Of a stretch of DNA of 64,000 bases, positions 19,232-27,602 are shown in pieces (position 1 is the first letter of the stretch; the number at the start of each line of letters is the position of its first letter). Both the position numbers and the translations under genes were made by a program. Source of the DNA: CADCVQ01 sp038260305 (GTDB lineage: Bacteria > Actinomycetota > Thermoleophilia > Solirubrobacterales > Solirubrobacteraceae); NCBI GenBank assembly GCA_038260305.1, contig JBBSNY010000001.1, forward strand, positions 124,001-188,000, in the 5' to 3' direction. The notes below the pieces were generated by a model. The model was not told the origin of the DNA. It worked only from the letters and a program-made list of their open reading frames with translations, and did no database searches.

Positions 19232-20374
19232 CTACGGCGCGAACGCCGTCCCGTTCCAGGTCCAGTTGACGGCGTCGGCGAAGACGCTCTGTGCGATGTC
19301 GCTCCACGCGTACAGCAGCGAGAGCTCGTCGCCGAGGTTCGTCGTCCCCGCAACGAGGCCCGTGACGTTCGTCAGTCGCGCCCAGGCGGCGTCGGCGGCG
19401 GTCGTCGGCGCCGGTAGCGGGGACGGTGGGTAGAAGCCGGCCGTCGCGAGCACGGGCGCGAGCGCGACGAAGGTCGCGGCGGCGAGCGTCACCGGCGCGC
19501 ACGCGGTCGCCGTGCACTGGATCGCCTCATAGGCCTTGGGCGGGACCGTCGCCGCGGCGGGGCCGCTCGCCCGCGCTGCGAGCGCGAACGGCTCCGTCGC
19601 GCCCTGCAGGCGGACGAGCGCCAGCGCGTCGGTCGTCGCGTCGACGCAGGCCGCCGCGGACGCGACCGTCAGCACGCGACCGAGGTACGGCAGCGCGTCG
19701 GCCGGCGACGTCCCGTTCATCGAGGCCGACGGCAGCCACGACGGGCCACCGGCCAGCGGCACGAGGCAGCCCTGCGCGCGCACCGACTGCAGCGCGGCGG
19801 TCAGTGCCGCCGCGAAGTCGCTGCGGATCGCGACGGTCACCGGCAGCGTCGCCTGGATCGCCCCCTCGGGACGATCGTTGGCGATCGACGCGAACGACAG
19901 CGGCGTCGCGCTCGACACCCACCCGAGCGGCGGGTTCGGCCCCGCGACACCGAGGATGCCGGCGAGCGCCTGCGCGCGCATGTCGGTTGCGCCGAGCGTG
20001 TCGAGGAGGTTCAGGTAACCGCCGATCTCGGTGATGTTGCGCGGCGGCGGGATGCGCGACGGCACGACGTCGCCCTCCAGCGCGATCCGCCGCAGGATGA
20101 TGCTTTGCGCCTCCAGCGCGTCCTGCGAGGTGGCGTTCGTGATCAGGCCGATCAGGCTGTTGGCCGCCTGGACGGCGAACTGGTCGTCGATCGTCGTAGG
20201 GCCCGAGCCGCCGCCCGTGGTGGTGTCCGGCGGCGTCGTGGTCGTGGTCGTGGTCGTCGTCGGGTCGGTTGTCGGCGCCGGCGGTGGGGCCGGCGGGGGC
20301 GGCGTGACGGGGTCGGTCGGCAGCAGCGGGCCGGCCTCGACGGCGGCGATCAGCGGCTTAGGTTCCGTGGACAT
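19232..20374 (-). CDS. Unknown protein, third gene of the neprosin operon
   Basis: The product has 380 residues and no family I recognise. There is no signal peptide or membrane segment. Residues about 15-60 are a Pro/Thr linker (PTDPVTPPPPAPPPAP, then nine Thr in a row, then Gly). The rest is Ala-rich and mixed alpha/beta with six scattered Cys and ends NWTWNGTAFAP. The ATG at 20374 has GGAG 8 bases before it and lies 16 bases after the 1176-residue gene, so it is co-transcribed. The start region SLIGLITNATSQDALEAQSI and LRRIALEGDVVPSRIPPPRN suggest helical packing. A function cannot be assigned. Confidence 0.8.
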   Translation of the reverse strand: MSTEPKPLIAAVEAGPLLPTDPVTPPPPAPPPAPTTDPTTTTTTTTTPPDTTTGGGSGPTTIDDQFAVQAANSLIGLITNATSQDALEAQSIILRRIALEGDVVPSRIPPPRNITEIGGYLNLLDTLGATDMRAQALAGILGVAGPNPPLGWVSSATPLSFASIANDRPEGAIQATLPVTVAIRSDFAAALTAALQSVRAQGCLVPLAGGPSWLPSASMNGTSPADALPYLGRVLTVASAAACVDATTDALALVRLQGATEPFALAARASGPAAATVPPKAYEAIQCTATACAPVTLAAATFVALAPVLATAGFYPPSPLPAPTTAADAAWARLTNVTGLVAGTTNLGDELSLLYAWSDIAQSVFADAVNWTWNGTAFAP

Positions 20375-20390
20375 CGCGCATGCGCTCCGA

Positions 20391-23300
20391 TCAGCTCGTC
20401 ACGTCGTCGTCGTTCTCTTGGGGACCCACCGGGGTCGGCGTCGGTCCGCCCGGTACGCCGCTCACGGGCGAGCCCCCACCGGTCGGTGTGCCGCCGCCCG
20501 TTGGCGTGCCGCCGCCGGTCGGTGTGCCGCCGCCGGTCGGCGCACCCGGGCCGGCAGGCGCGCTTCCGCCCGGCTTGGCACCGGTCGTCGCGGGCTTGGC
20601 GGTCGCCGGCGGGGCGGTGCCGGCGCCCTGACCGCTGACCGCGGCTGCCGCGTTGGAGCCCGCCGTCGGGTTGGCGCCGTAGATGCCGCCGACGATGTTG
20701 CCGACGGTCGCCATCGCCTGTGCCTGCAAGTCCTTCGTCGTCTTCAGCGCGTCCGCACGCGCGGAGTTCGCCGTGTTCTGCGCGTTGGTGACCAGGCCCG
20801 CGAGCTGGTCGGCGCCGGTGAGGCTCGTGCTGAAGTCCTTCTGGCTCGCGGCGTCGGTGCTGAGCTGCTTGAGCAGCGACGTGTCCGGCGTCGGCGCGGT
20901 CAGCACGTTGTTGATCAGCGATGGCAGCTGCGTCAGCGCGCTCGGCGCGGTCTCGCCCGTCGCGAGCGACCCGGCGGCCGTCGGCAGCGTGACCGGCGCG
21001 ATCGCCGGCGCGGTGTCGGCCGGGGAATCCTGCCAGTTCCAGAAGCGCGTGATGTCGATCTTCTCGGCCGACGGGCATCTGCCGAGCACGGCTTCGCCGA
21101 GCACGCCGCGGGTCGGCAACGCGATCGTCGCACGGGGCGGCTGGAACGTCGCCTTCTGGTAGGCCAGCAGCGCGTCGTGGATCTTCGCCGGATCGATCTT
21201 CTGGCCATCCGCGCCGCTGTGCTCGGCCAGCGACTGCGGGATGAAGAACGGCAGGATCATCGAGTTGCCGAAGTAGCCGAGCACGCGGTTCTCGACGCAG
21301 TTCAGCAGCGGCACCATCTGCGTGTCGTCCACTATGCCGCCGGGCGGCACGCCGATCGTGTACGCCTCGAGCAGGATCGCGCGCTCCTCGGCGGACATCG
21401 ACGCCCAGACCGCGTGCGAGTAGTGCAGCGTGCGGCGCGCCACGTGCTCGGCCATCTGCTCGATCTTCAGGATCTCGCCATAGCGCAGGACCGGCGGAAG
21501 CTGGCGCGCCGGCACCGGATAGCGTTGCGGCGGCAACTCGACGCTGAGGAGGTCGTTGGCGTAGGCCTCCTGCGGCGAGGGCACGGCGTTGCCGGCGGCG
21601 TCGAGCTCCTCGATCGCAGCCTTGAAGGTGTGGGCGCGTGGGCCGCCGAGCGTGCTCTCGAGCTCCGCGGTCGACAGCGTCACGGTTGTCCGCGGCTTAA
21701 GACTGGGCACGAAGCCGCCGATCGCCGTCTCGACCCAACTCGTCAGCGAGCCGAACTGGGCCTGCAGCGTCTCGAGCTCCTCCAGCGCCGGATCGCGCAG
21801 CGTGTAGGAGATCTTGTCGAAGGTGCGGCTGATCTCGAAGCCGACGACGCTCGTGCGGTTCATCGTCTGGGGCAGCGCCAGCGCACCGTCGAAGGCCTGC
21901 GCGCCGGACTGGCGCTGCTGGATCAGCCAGTCGATGAGCTGCTCGCGCGTGGTGAACTTGTCGCGCGGAATGTGCTGGGCGTTGTTCGTCAGCCGGACCG
22001 GGCCGATGCGGGTGCCATGGTCGGTGACGACGGTGACGAAGATCTCCTCGCACTGCAGGAAGCTGCCGGTGAGCGTGAAGCGGATCACGTCCTCGGCGGC
22101 CGAACCGGCGGCCTGCACCTTCGCGGTCGGGTCGGCTGCGAACTGCGTGAGCATCGCGAGGCCGTGGCGGTAGGCGCGCGGCAGCGCCTGCTCGAGCACG
22201 TCGGCGTGCCTGAGGATCAGCTGGTAACGGGCGAGCACCTCGCCGCGCGTGTCGACCTGCGCCGGGTTGTTCAGCGTCACCGGTTGCCCGGGCGCCATGA
22301 AGCGCACGACCTGCAGCGGGACGAGCACCGTGAGCGTGACGCCGTCGATCGCCGTGGTGACGTCGTAGATCCGCTCGACCTCCCAGTACTGCATGGTCAG
22401 CGCATGCGCGTGGTTGTGGTTGGTGATCGTCTTCGTCGTCACCCCCTCGGACTCGCTCGCGCTGGCCAGCCGCATGCCGGTGCGCGACGCCGAGCGCCGC
22501 GCCGAGGCCTGGCTCTCGGCCGCCGAGTGCGTCGACTGGGCGGCCTCCTGCGCCGTGTTGCGCTGGCCCTGCAGCGACTGGGTCGAGACGCCGCTGGAGG
22601 ACGACTCGCCGCTGCCGCCGCTGGCGAAGACGAAGGCCGCGCCCCAGCTCGAGGACTCCGACCTCGTCTGGAACGTCGAGCGCCCGCTGACCGCCTCGCT
22701 GAACGCCGACTCGAACGTCGCCTGCGTCGAGGTGTCGGCGGTCGCGCTCTGCTGCTGGGCCTGCTGCTCGGTCAGGAACTCGCTCTCGTAGACCTGCGCC
22801 GTGTCGACGCGCTCGAAGACCGCGACCTGCTGCTGCTCACCCGGGGCGAGCGGCAGCGAGTAGACGAGATTGCCGAGCGCGAGCCCCTGCAGCGTCCACT
22901 GCTGCGCCATCGTGAGGACGTAGCCGAGCCCGAGCGTGCCCGCCATCGGGCGCGTCTCGTCGCCGGTGTAGGTCCCGTTGGCCTGCAGTCCCATGATCTG
23001 GTCGCGGAAGCCGTCGATGCTGATCGGCTGCTCGACCGGGATCCGCTCGACGTACGACACGTTCTCGCCGGTCGCGCTCGCGATGGTGGCGCTCGTGGCG
23101 TAGTCGGCGAGAAAGGTGAACGTGTTGTCGCCGATCCGCTCGCGCCTGGCCCGCGTGAGGATGCTCGCGCGCGGCTCGACGAGCCGGAAGAAGACGCCGT
23201 ACTGGAAGCGGTCGATCGACTTGTTGGCCCCGTACTGCAGCAGGCAGTCGTCATACTCGCCGACCCGCACGACCGGGAGCTGGGCCGGGTTGTCGAGCGC

Positions 23301-23921
23301 CGGGTCGGGGTCGGTCGGCTTCGCCGGCGGCGCCAGCGCCGCAAGTGCGGCCACGATGCTCACCGGCAGAGGCGCGACGAACTGCGGGAGATGGAGCGAG
23401 CCGACGAGCCCGTGCGCACCGATGTCGTCGGCGGCGAACGTCACGACGGCGTTCGCGTTGGCGCCGTGGACGCGCAGACTGAGCTGCGCGGCGCGCGGCA
23501 TCCGCAGACCGCCGGCCAGCGGGACCTCGAAGGCCCCGGTCTCGTTCGTCGTGACGGCGATCGGGCCGCCCGTCCCACCGAGCGCGGCGGGGTCGAACTG
23601 CACCTGCAAGAAGGAGGCGGCCGTGCCGTCCGGCTGCGCCAGCACGCCGATGAGCCGGGCCGGAGCGCGTGGCTCGCCGAGCTCGGTGAGGGCCGCGCCG
23701 AGCGAGCCGTGGAGCTGCTTGACGCCGTGGTAGAGGTTCGCGGCCGACGCGATGCGGGCCTTCGTCAGCGTCTCCTCCGCGGCCGGCACGCGACCGCTGC
23801 CGAACGGGTCGATCGCCAGCGGGATGCGCTGGCGGACCGGCTCGAGCGTGACCGCGGCCTGGCGTGTGACCGCGGCCGCGCTCGGCTCGGCCGGCGTCGG
23901 GTTCGTGGGCTTGTCCGCCAT
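20391..23921 (-). CDS. Large unknown protein, second gene of the neprosin operon
   Basis: The product has 1176 residues and no signal peptide. Seen in order: a Pro/Ala N-terminus; a beta-sandwich-like region (about 70-165) with ETGAFEVPLAGGLRMP, resembling carboxypeptidase-regulatory folds; an alpha/beta region; a Ser/Gln/Ala-rich, probably helical segment (about 375-495); the striking TNHNHAHALTMQYWEVERIY (about 497-516); a long mixed region with few Cys; and a C-terminal tail with four PTGGG units ending in an acidic DDD. I have seen the NHNHxHALT type motif in other large bacterial proteins without function. Its ATG overlaps the neprosin stop (TGATG), with GGAGG 7 bases upstream, so translation is coupled. 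Confidence 0.85.
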   Translation of the reverse strand: MADKPTNPTPAEPSAAAVTRQAAVTLEPVRQRIPLAIDPFGSGRVPAAEETLTKARIASAANLYHGVKQLHGSLGAALTELGEPRAPARLIGVLAQPDGTAASFLQVQFDPAALGGTGGPIAVTTNETGAFEVPLAGGLRMPRAAQLSLRVHGANANAVVTFAADDIGAHGLVGSLHLPQFVAPLPVSIVAALAALAPPAKPTDPDPALDNPAQLPVVRVGEYDDCLLQYGANKSIDRFQYGVFFRLVEPRASILTRARRERIGDNTFTFLADYATSATIASATGENVSYVERIPVEQPISIDGFRDQIMGLQANGTYTGDETRPMAGTLGLGYVLTMAQQWTLQGLALGNLVYSLPLAPGEQQQVAVFERVDTAQVYESEFLTEQQAQQQSATADTSTQATFESAFSEAVSGRSTFQTRSESSSWGAAFVFASGGSGESSSSGVSTQSLQGQRNTAQEAAQSTHSAAESQASARRSASRTGMRLASASESEGVTTKTITNHNHAHALTMQYWEVERIYDVTTAIDGVTLTVLVPLQVVRFMAPGQPVTLNNPAQVDTRGEVLARYQLILRHADVLEQALPRAYRHGLAMLTQFAADPTAKVQAAGSAAEDVIRFTLTGSFLQCEEIFVTVVTDHGTRIGPVRLTNNAQHIPRDKFTTREQLIDWLIQQRQSGAQAFDGALALPQTMNRTSVVGFEISRTFDKISYTLRDPALEELETLQAQFGSLTSWVETAIGGFVPSLKPRTTVTLSTAELESTLGGPRAHTFKAAIEELDAAGNAVPSPQEAYANDLLSVELPPQRYPVPARQLPPVLRYGEILKIEQMAEHVARRTLHYSHAVWASMSAEERAILLEAYTIGVPPGGIVDDTQMVPLLNCVENRVLGYFGNSMILPFFIPQSLAEHSGADGQKIDPAKIHDALLAYQKATFQPPRATIALPTRGVLGEAVLGRCPSAEKIDITRFWNWQDSPADTAPAIAPVTLPTAAGSLATGETAPSALTQLPSLINNVLTAPTPDTSLLKQLSTDAASQKDFSTSLTGADQLAGLVTNAQNTANSARADALKTTKDLQAQAMATVGNIVGGIYGANPTAGSNAAAAVSGQGAGTAPPATAKPATTGAKPGGSAPAGPGAPTGGGTPTGGGTPTGGGTPTGGGSPVSGVPGGPTPTPVGPQENDDDVTS
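20470..20541. repeat. Four 18-bp tandem repeats encoding Pro-Thr-Gly-Gly-Gly-Thr
   Basis: The units at 20470, 20488, 20506 and 20524 are variants of GTGCCGCCGCCGGTCGGT read on the plus strand. They encode four PTGGG blocks in the tail of the 1176-residue protein. Synonymous differences between units show that they are under coding constraint instead of being a fresh slippage product. Confidence 0.85.
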
Positions 23922-25168
23922 CAGTCAGCACCTCCGGGACCGCCGTAGAAGAAGTACGCGCCCCAGTCAGACGCCGTATTGGTGACGACCGTGTACTGCG
24001 CCGGGTTCGCCTGGTCGGGCGTCAACGGCAGCCACTGCGAGCCGCCGCCGGTCGTGTGGTAGTAGACAGTGCGGTGAAAGCCGGCTTTCGGCCAGCCCGT
24101 GGCGGCGAACTCGCCGCTGCCCATCGGCGGCCGCGGCGCCACATCGGACGCCGTCTCGCCACCGAAGCGCGCGCGCGTGGCGCCGCTCGCCATCGGGCCC
24201 GTGCCGAACAGCGAAGCGGGATAGCAGCCGATCGCATTGGCCGCCGTGATGCCGCCGACGTACAGCCACCAGTTTCCGCCGGAGAGGTAGACGGCGATCT
24301 CGATCTCGTACTGGGCCCCGCCGACGATCGACACGGGGGTCAGCGGGGCCGCCACGAACGTCGGCGCCGCGGACGCCTTGATGAACTTCGAGTCCTCGTT
24401 GTTGTAGGCACCGGTCGCGTAGTTGTCTGGTGTCCAGAAAATGAACCCGTGCGGCAGCGCGTCGCCGTACTTGGCTGGGTACACCTGCCAGCCGACCTCG
24501 ATCGTCTGACGCGTGTCACCATCGCCCGCCGCGAACCACTGCTGTGAGAGCGCGAAGTCATCGACGCTCGCGAACACCGGCTGATCGAGCGACAAGCGGC
24601 TATGACCACCGAGGTTGTTGACGTTCTGCCATGCGCGCGCGTACAGGTGCGTCGCCGCGTCGGCCGGCACGATGAACTTGCGGTGGGAGTCGGCGAGCGT
24701 GGCGAAGCGGCCAAGGTCCGTTAAGGTGACACGCCGGACCGGCACGCTGCCCTCCGGAGCCTGGCGGAGGTTGCCGTGGCGATCGCGGTCAACGCCGATG
24801 CGCGGCGGCTCGACGGCTGGCCGGCTTTCGGCGGCCGGGCCGTCGCGAAAGATCTCCGTCAGGTCGGGCGCCACCGGGTAGGGCCCGGTCCAATCGCGCA
24901 GCGCAGGCTGCTGCTCGTACGGCACGCAGTCGAAGACGGCGCCGCCGGCGGTCTCGAACGCGTGCACGACCTCGTCGATGCCGGAGTAGAAGTCGACGAT
25001 GTGCGAGCGCATCTCCTCGAAGGCCGCGTGATCGTCGACACGGGCCCGCGGGTCGAGACGACAATGGTCAAGGCCCGTCGCCGCGGTCATGTCGAGGTGG
25101 GCGCCGAGTGGAAGGATCCCGTCCGGCGTGCCGCTGCTGGACCTGCCTATCGAGCTGCGGTTTTCCAC
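23921..25168 (-). CDS. Neprosin-family glutamic prolyl endopeptidase-like protein
   Basis: The product has 415 residues from a GTG at 25168 with GGAGGA 7 bases upstream. Residues about 180-412 form a neprosin (DUF239) domain: FALSQQWF, TIEVGWQVYPAKYGD, FIFWTPDNYATGAYN, GGAQYEIEIAVYLSGGNWWL, ARFGGETASD, MGSGEF, and the terminal DWGAYFFYGGPGG. Neprosins are glutamic peptidases that use two Glu; the best matches here are Glu224 (IEVGW) and Glu338 (FGGE). About 170 N-terminal residues are extra and unlike the plant prodomain. No signal peptide is visible although the family is usually secreted. It heads a three-gene operon with two unknown proteins that both carry Pro-rich tails. Confidence 0.88.
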   Translation of the reverse strand: MENRSSIGRSSSGTPDGILPLGAHLDMTAATGLDHCRLDPRARVDDHAAFEEMRSHIVDFYSGIDEVVHAFETAGGAVFDCVPYEQQPALRDWTGPYPVAPDLTEIFRDGPAAESRPAVEPPRIGVDRDRHGNLRQAPEGSVPVRRVTLTDLGRFATLADSHRKFIVPADAATHLYARAWQNVNNLGGHSRLSLDQPVFASVDDFALSQQWFAAGDGDTRQTIEVGWQVYPAKYGDALPHGFIFWTPDNYATGAYNNEDSKFIKASAAPTFVAAPLTPVSIVGGAQYEIEIAVYLSGGNWWLYVGGITAANAIGCYPASLFGTGPMASGATRARFGGETASDVAPRPPMGSGEFAATGWPKAGFHRTVYYHTTGGGSQWLPLTPDQANPAQYTVVTNTASDWGAYFFYGGPGGAD

Positions 25169-25547
25169 AGCAATTCCTCCGCTGACCGTGGCGTGGGTAC
25201 GTCTGCCGAAGCTCCCATGAACACGGCGCGCGTGTCAAGTGTTGTGTGATGCACCTCACCGATCAGCTGCTGTTCGCGCGTGCCGCCGGTGCGCCGTGGA
25301 GTCGCCAACGCGGTTGCGCCGCGCGCCGCGCAGGTCGCAGAGTCTTGAGCAGCTAACCAAACACCTCATCCGGAGTCTCGAGATATCGCCGGAATAGGCT
25401 TGCGTCGTGGAGACAACGCTGATCGGACTCGCCGGGATCGTCGTCGCAAACCCAGCCTGCCCTACCAGTCGGCGGGACAGACCGCGGACGCGATCGCCCT
25501 CGAGGAAGGGGTGATGTGGGAGGTCGCGCTCATAGCCTGGATGATCG
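25169..25547. other. Interval upstream of the neprosin operon, no intact gene
   Basis: It holds the leader of the neprosin operon (25169-25255) and, further away, a short plus-strand frame from a GTG at 25409 (TTLIGLAGIVVA, then frame-broken sequence), which looks like the beginning of a membrane protein cut short. The interval runs into the recombinase relic, so this is probably a decayed insertion scar. Confidence 0.5.
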
Positions 25548-25961
25548 TTAGAGCGCGCACAGACCCTCGCGTACCTACGAGCCGCCGACACGCTCGTCGT
25601 CTGCCGGCTGGACTGCCTGGCTCGCACGATCGGCGACCTCGCCGAGATCCTCGACGGCCTTCGCAAGCGCAGGATCGGGCTGCGTAGCCTCGACGAGGGC
25701 GTTGACAGCACGGTCGCCGGCGGCCAGCAGCTCTTTGACGCGATCGCGGTGCTCGCCACGCTCGAGCGTCCCAGCAGCACCGGCGTAGGCACTGCGTCGT
25801 GTCCGAACCCGATCAGCGCGCGCGCGGCGGGCGCCCGGTGGCCCTGGACGCTGACGCGCATGCCGCGGTGCGCGCGATGCACGACGGCCGGCACGCACAC
25901 GATCGACGAGCTCGCGGGCGCCTACGACGTCTCGCGGCCGACGATCTACCGGTCGCTGTAG
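25548..25961 (+). pseudogene. Serine recombinase (resolvase/invertase) relic
   Basis: From 25548 one frame reads LAYLRAADTLVVCRLDCLAR, TIGDLAEILDGLRKRRIGLR and SLDEGVDSTVAGGQQLFDAI, the well-known middle of the resolvase catalytic domain. The frame then slips near 25795 to RARGGRPVALDADAHAAVRA and slips back near 25900 to the HTH end IDELAGAYDVSRPTIYRSL, with stop at 25961. The N-terminal part with the nucleophile Ser is missing, and a stop lies just upstream. At least two indels and a 5' truncation show a dead gene. It marks old mobile DNA in this interval. Confidence 0.75.
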
Positions 25962-26016
25962 CGCACCAAACCGTCTCAGAACGTCTTGTGAGACGGTGCC
26001 GCCCGGGGACGATCTT

Positions 26017-26048
26017 CTTGCTGTGTCAACTCAAGTTGACACAGCAAG
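26017..26048. terminator. Perfect 15-bp inverted repeat downstream of the deacetylase
   Basis: CTTGCTGTGTCAACT and AGTTGACACAGCAAG are perfect arms separated by only CA. It begins two bases beyond the stop of the polysaccharide deacetylase, so it could end that transcript. It is more AT-rich and longer than neighbouring terminators and lacks a U-tract, so a regulator or recombinase site is also possible. Confidence 0.6.
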
Positions 26049-26061
26049 CATTATCGAGCAT
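26048..26061 (+). repeat. 14-bp direct repeat, left copy
   Basis: GCATTATCGAGCAT is identical to 28468-28481 in the same orientation. With flanks the likeness extends over about 30 bases (AGTTGACACAG against AGTTCACATAA to the left). The left copy overlaps the stop codon of the deacetylase gene and abuts the long palindrome. Confidence 0.75.
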
Positions 26062-27088
26062 GAAATTGTTGTGCCGGGAGAGGGCCCCGGGTTTCGGTCT
26101 CTCGGAGAATCGTTCGGGCGCCGAGCAGACGCTCAAGGGTCACCAACCGGTACCCGCGCCGCCGCAGCTGCGGGATGATCTCGGCCATCGCGGCTGCCGT
26201 GGCCGGGGCGTTGGGTGCGCCGATGCAATGGGCGATGACGATCGAGCCCGGCCGCACGGCCCGCAGGACCGCAGCGACGATGGCCTGCCTGTCGGGATTG
26301 AACGCGTCGCCGGAGATCACGTCGCCGTCGACGGGCTGCAGCCCGAGCCGGGCGACCCGTCGGACGTCGGCGGAGGAGTGGCAGACGCCCGGAAAGCGGA
26401 AGTAGCGCGGACCACGTCCGGTCTCGCGACCGACGATGCGCTGCGCGCGCTCGAGCTCGGCGCGCTTGGCGCCCGCGCTTGACACCGTAGGCAGCCCGTA
26501 GCACGGGGAGCGCCACGCGGCGTGGTCGTAGCTGTGATTCTCAAGCTCGATCCAGGGCTCGCGCGCGAGCCGTCGCACCTCCTTCGGGTAGGTCTGCGCC
26601 CACAGCCCCGTCAGGAAGATGGTGGCGGGCGTCCGCGTTTGACGCAGATGCGCGAACAGAGCCCCGTCGACCCACGAGGCCTGGCGTCCGTCGCGCAAGG
26701 CGGCCCGCATGCCCTCGGTCATGTCGGCGTCAAACGTCAACGCCACCCACCGCCGACGTCGTGACCCGTGCAGCAGGACCACGGCCCGCGGGGGTACCGC
26801 CCGCGGGCGGGTGCCTGTGGGCCCCGAAGGCCCAGCGCGACGTTCAGCCCCCGACGGCGCCGAAGCCGGCACGGGCGAGACCGACCCGTCACCCCGGGGC
26901 TGTGAGGTCCGTGCGGCAGAACCGCAGCCCGTCGCCGACGCCGACAGCAGCAGCACGACGCCGCACAACGCGGCCGCGCGGCGCCAGCGACGCCAACCCT
27001 CGCGATAGGGATCGTCAGCCGCCGCGGCGAGCAACGCACCCTCAACGGCACCACGGAGCCGATCTTCGGTCTCGTGGCCGTTTGCCAT
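26051..27088 (-). CDS. Polysaccharide deacetylase (NodB-type) lipoprotein
   Basis: The product has 345 residues. A cytosolic N-terminus (about 40 residues) precedes a membrane segment and a possible lipobox (LLSASATGC). A Ser/Pro/Gly linker follows, then the NodB domain: ALTFDADM (motif 1, metal Asp), NHSYDH (motif 2, two metal His), RYFRFPGVCH (motif 3) and VIAHCIG (late His). These enzymes remove acetyl groups from peptidoglycan or exopolysaccharide. It neighbours an M14 peptide amidase, so wall remodelling is a fair guess. Its last codons include the left copy of a direct repeat. Confidence 0.9.
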   Translation of the reverse strand: MANGHETEDRLRGAVEGALLAAAADDPYREGWRRWRRAAALCGVVLLLSASATGCGSAARTSQPRGDGSVSPVPASAPSGAERRAGPSGPTGTRPRAVPPRAVVLLHGSRRRRWVALTFDADMTEGMRAALRDGRQASWVDGALFAHLRQTRTPATIFLTGLWAQTYPKEVRRLAREPWIELENHSYDHAAWRSPCYGLPTVSSAGAKRAELERAQRIVGRETGRGPRYFRFPGVCHSSADVRRVARLGLQPVDGDVISGDAFNPDRQAIVAAVLRAVRPGSIVIAHCIGAPNAPATAAAMAEIIPQLRRRGYRLVTLERLLGARTILRETETRGPLPAQQFHAR

Positions 27089-27347
27089 CAGCTGAGCCTA
27101 ATCGGAGGCGGCGCCCGCATGTGAAGGTGCTCGAAACGTCGCGGGGTCGCGACATTGAGCGGAGTTGCGCGAGCTCGCGGTCCCGGACCGACGCCTCCGA
27201 CGAACGGGCGTGTCGGGACCGCACCGATGGCCGGAGCAGCGGTCTGAGCTGCAGCAACGGATAGGAACGCACGCTGAGCGGATCCGTCGCCAATGGGTAG
27301 CCGTCGCCGCAGGTCGTCGGCGAGTTGGTTCGGGAGCATGAAGGGGA

Positions 27348-27602
27348 ATGTCGCGTGAGACAATGCCAAGCGTTAGCCGAAGCCCGCGCCCGGCGCTCGC
27401 CCTCGCCGCGCCCTGGACGACGAGCGTCCGCCCGCGACGCATCAGCCGCTTCGGGGTGTACGTGGGCTTCTTCGCCGCCATGAGGCGGATCGTCATGACG
27501 GGCCGCAACTACGGCGTGCGGACGCTGGCGTTCGTGCTGGCGCCGCCGCTTGGCGTGACCGGCGCGCTCATGCAGCGGCTGCTCGCCGCAGCCTGCCCCT
27601 GA
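27348..27602 (+). CDS. Doubtful small open frame, possibly membrane-associated
   Basis: The frame of 84 codons ends in a hydrophobic helix (TLAFVLAPPLGVTGALMQRLL). Its start has only AAGGGG immediately in front, too close to work well, and the last 35 bases overlap the 3' end of the amidase gene. It may be the remnant of a larger gene. The remaining interval 27089-27347 shows nothing recognisable. Confidence 0.25.
   Translation: MSRETMPSVSRSPRPALALAAPWTTSVRPRRISRFGVYVGFFAAMRRIVMTGRNYGVRTLAFVLAPPLGVTGALMQRLLAAACP

Noticed and set aside
20470..20541. Short tandem repeats as a CRISPR-like array
   Set aside because: The units are contiguous 18-mers in frame, with no spacers, encoding PTGGG.
20031..23948. 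A 1305-codon open frame on the plus strand, antisense to the giant protein
   Set aside because: High G+C with strong third-position bias opens the antisense frame. The translation is Arg/Gly/Ala-rich without domains, and the minus-strand frame has coupling, ribosome binding sites and protein-like composition.
25233..25238. TTGACA on the minus strand as a -35 box for the neprosin operon
   Set aside because: No acceptable -10 hexamer is found 16-18 bases downstream; the downstream sequence is GC-rich.
25256..25900. A 214-codon minus-strand frame upstream of the neprosin gene
   Set aside because: It is the antisense of the serine recombinase relic and reads as Ser/Arg-rich noise.
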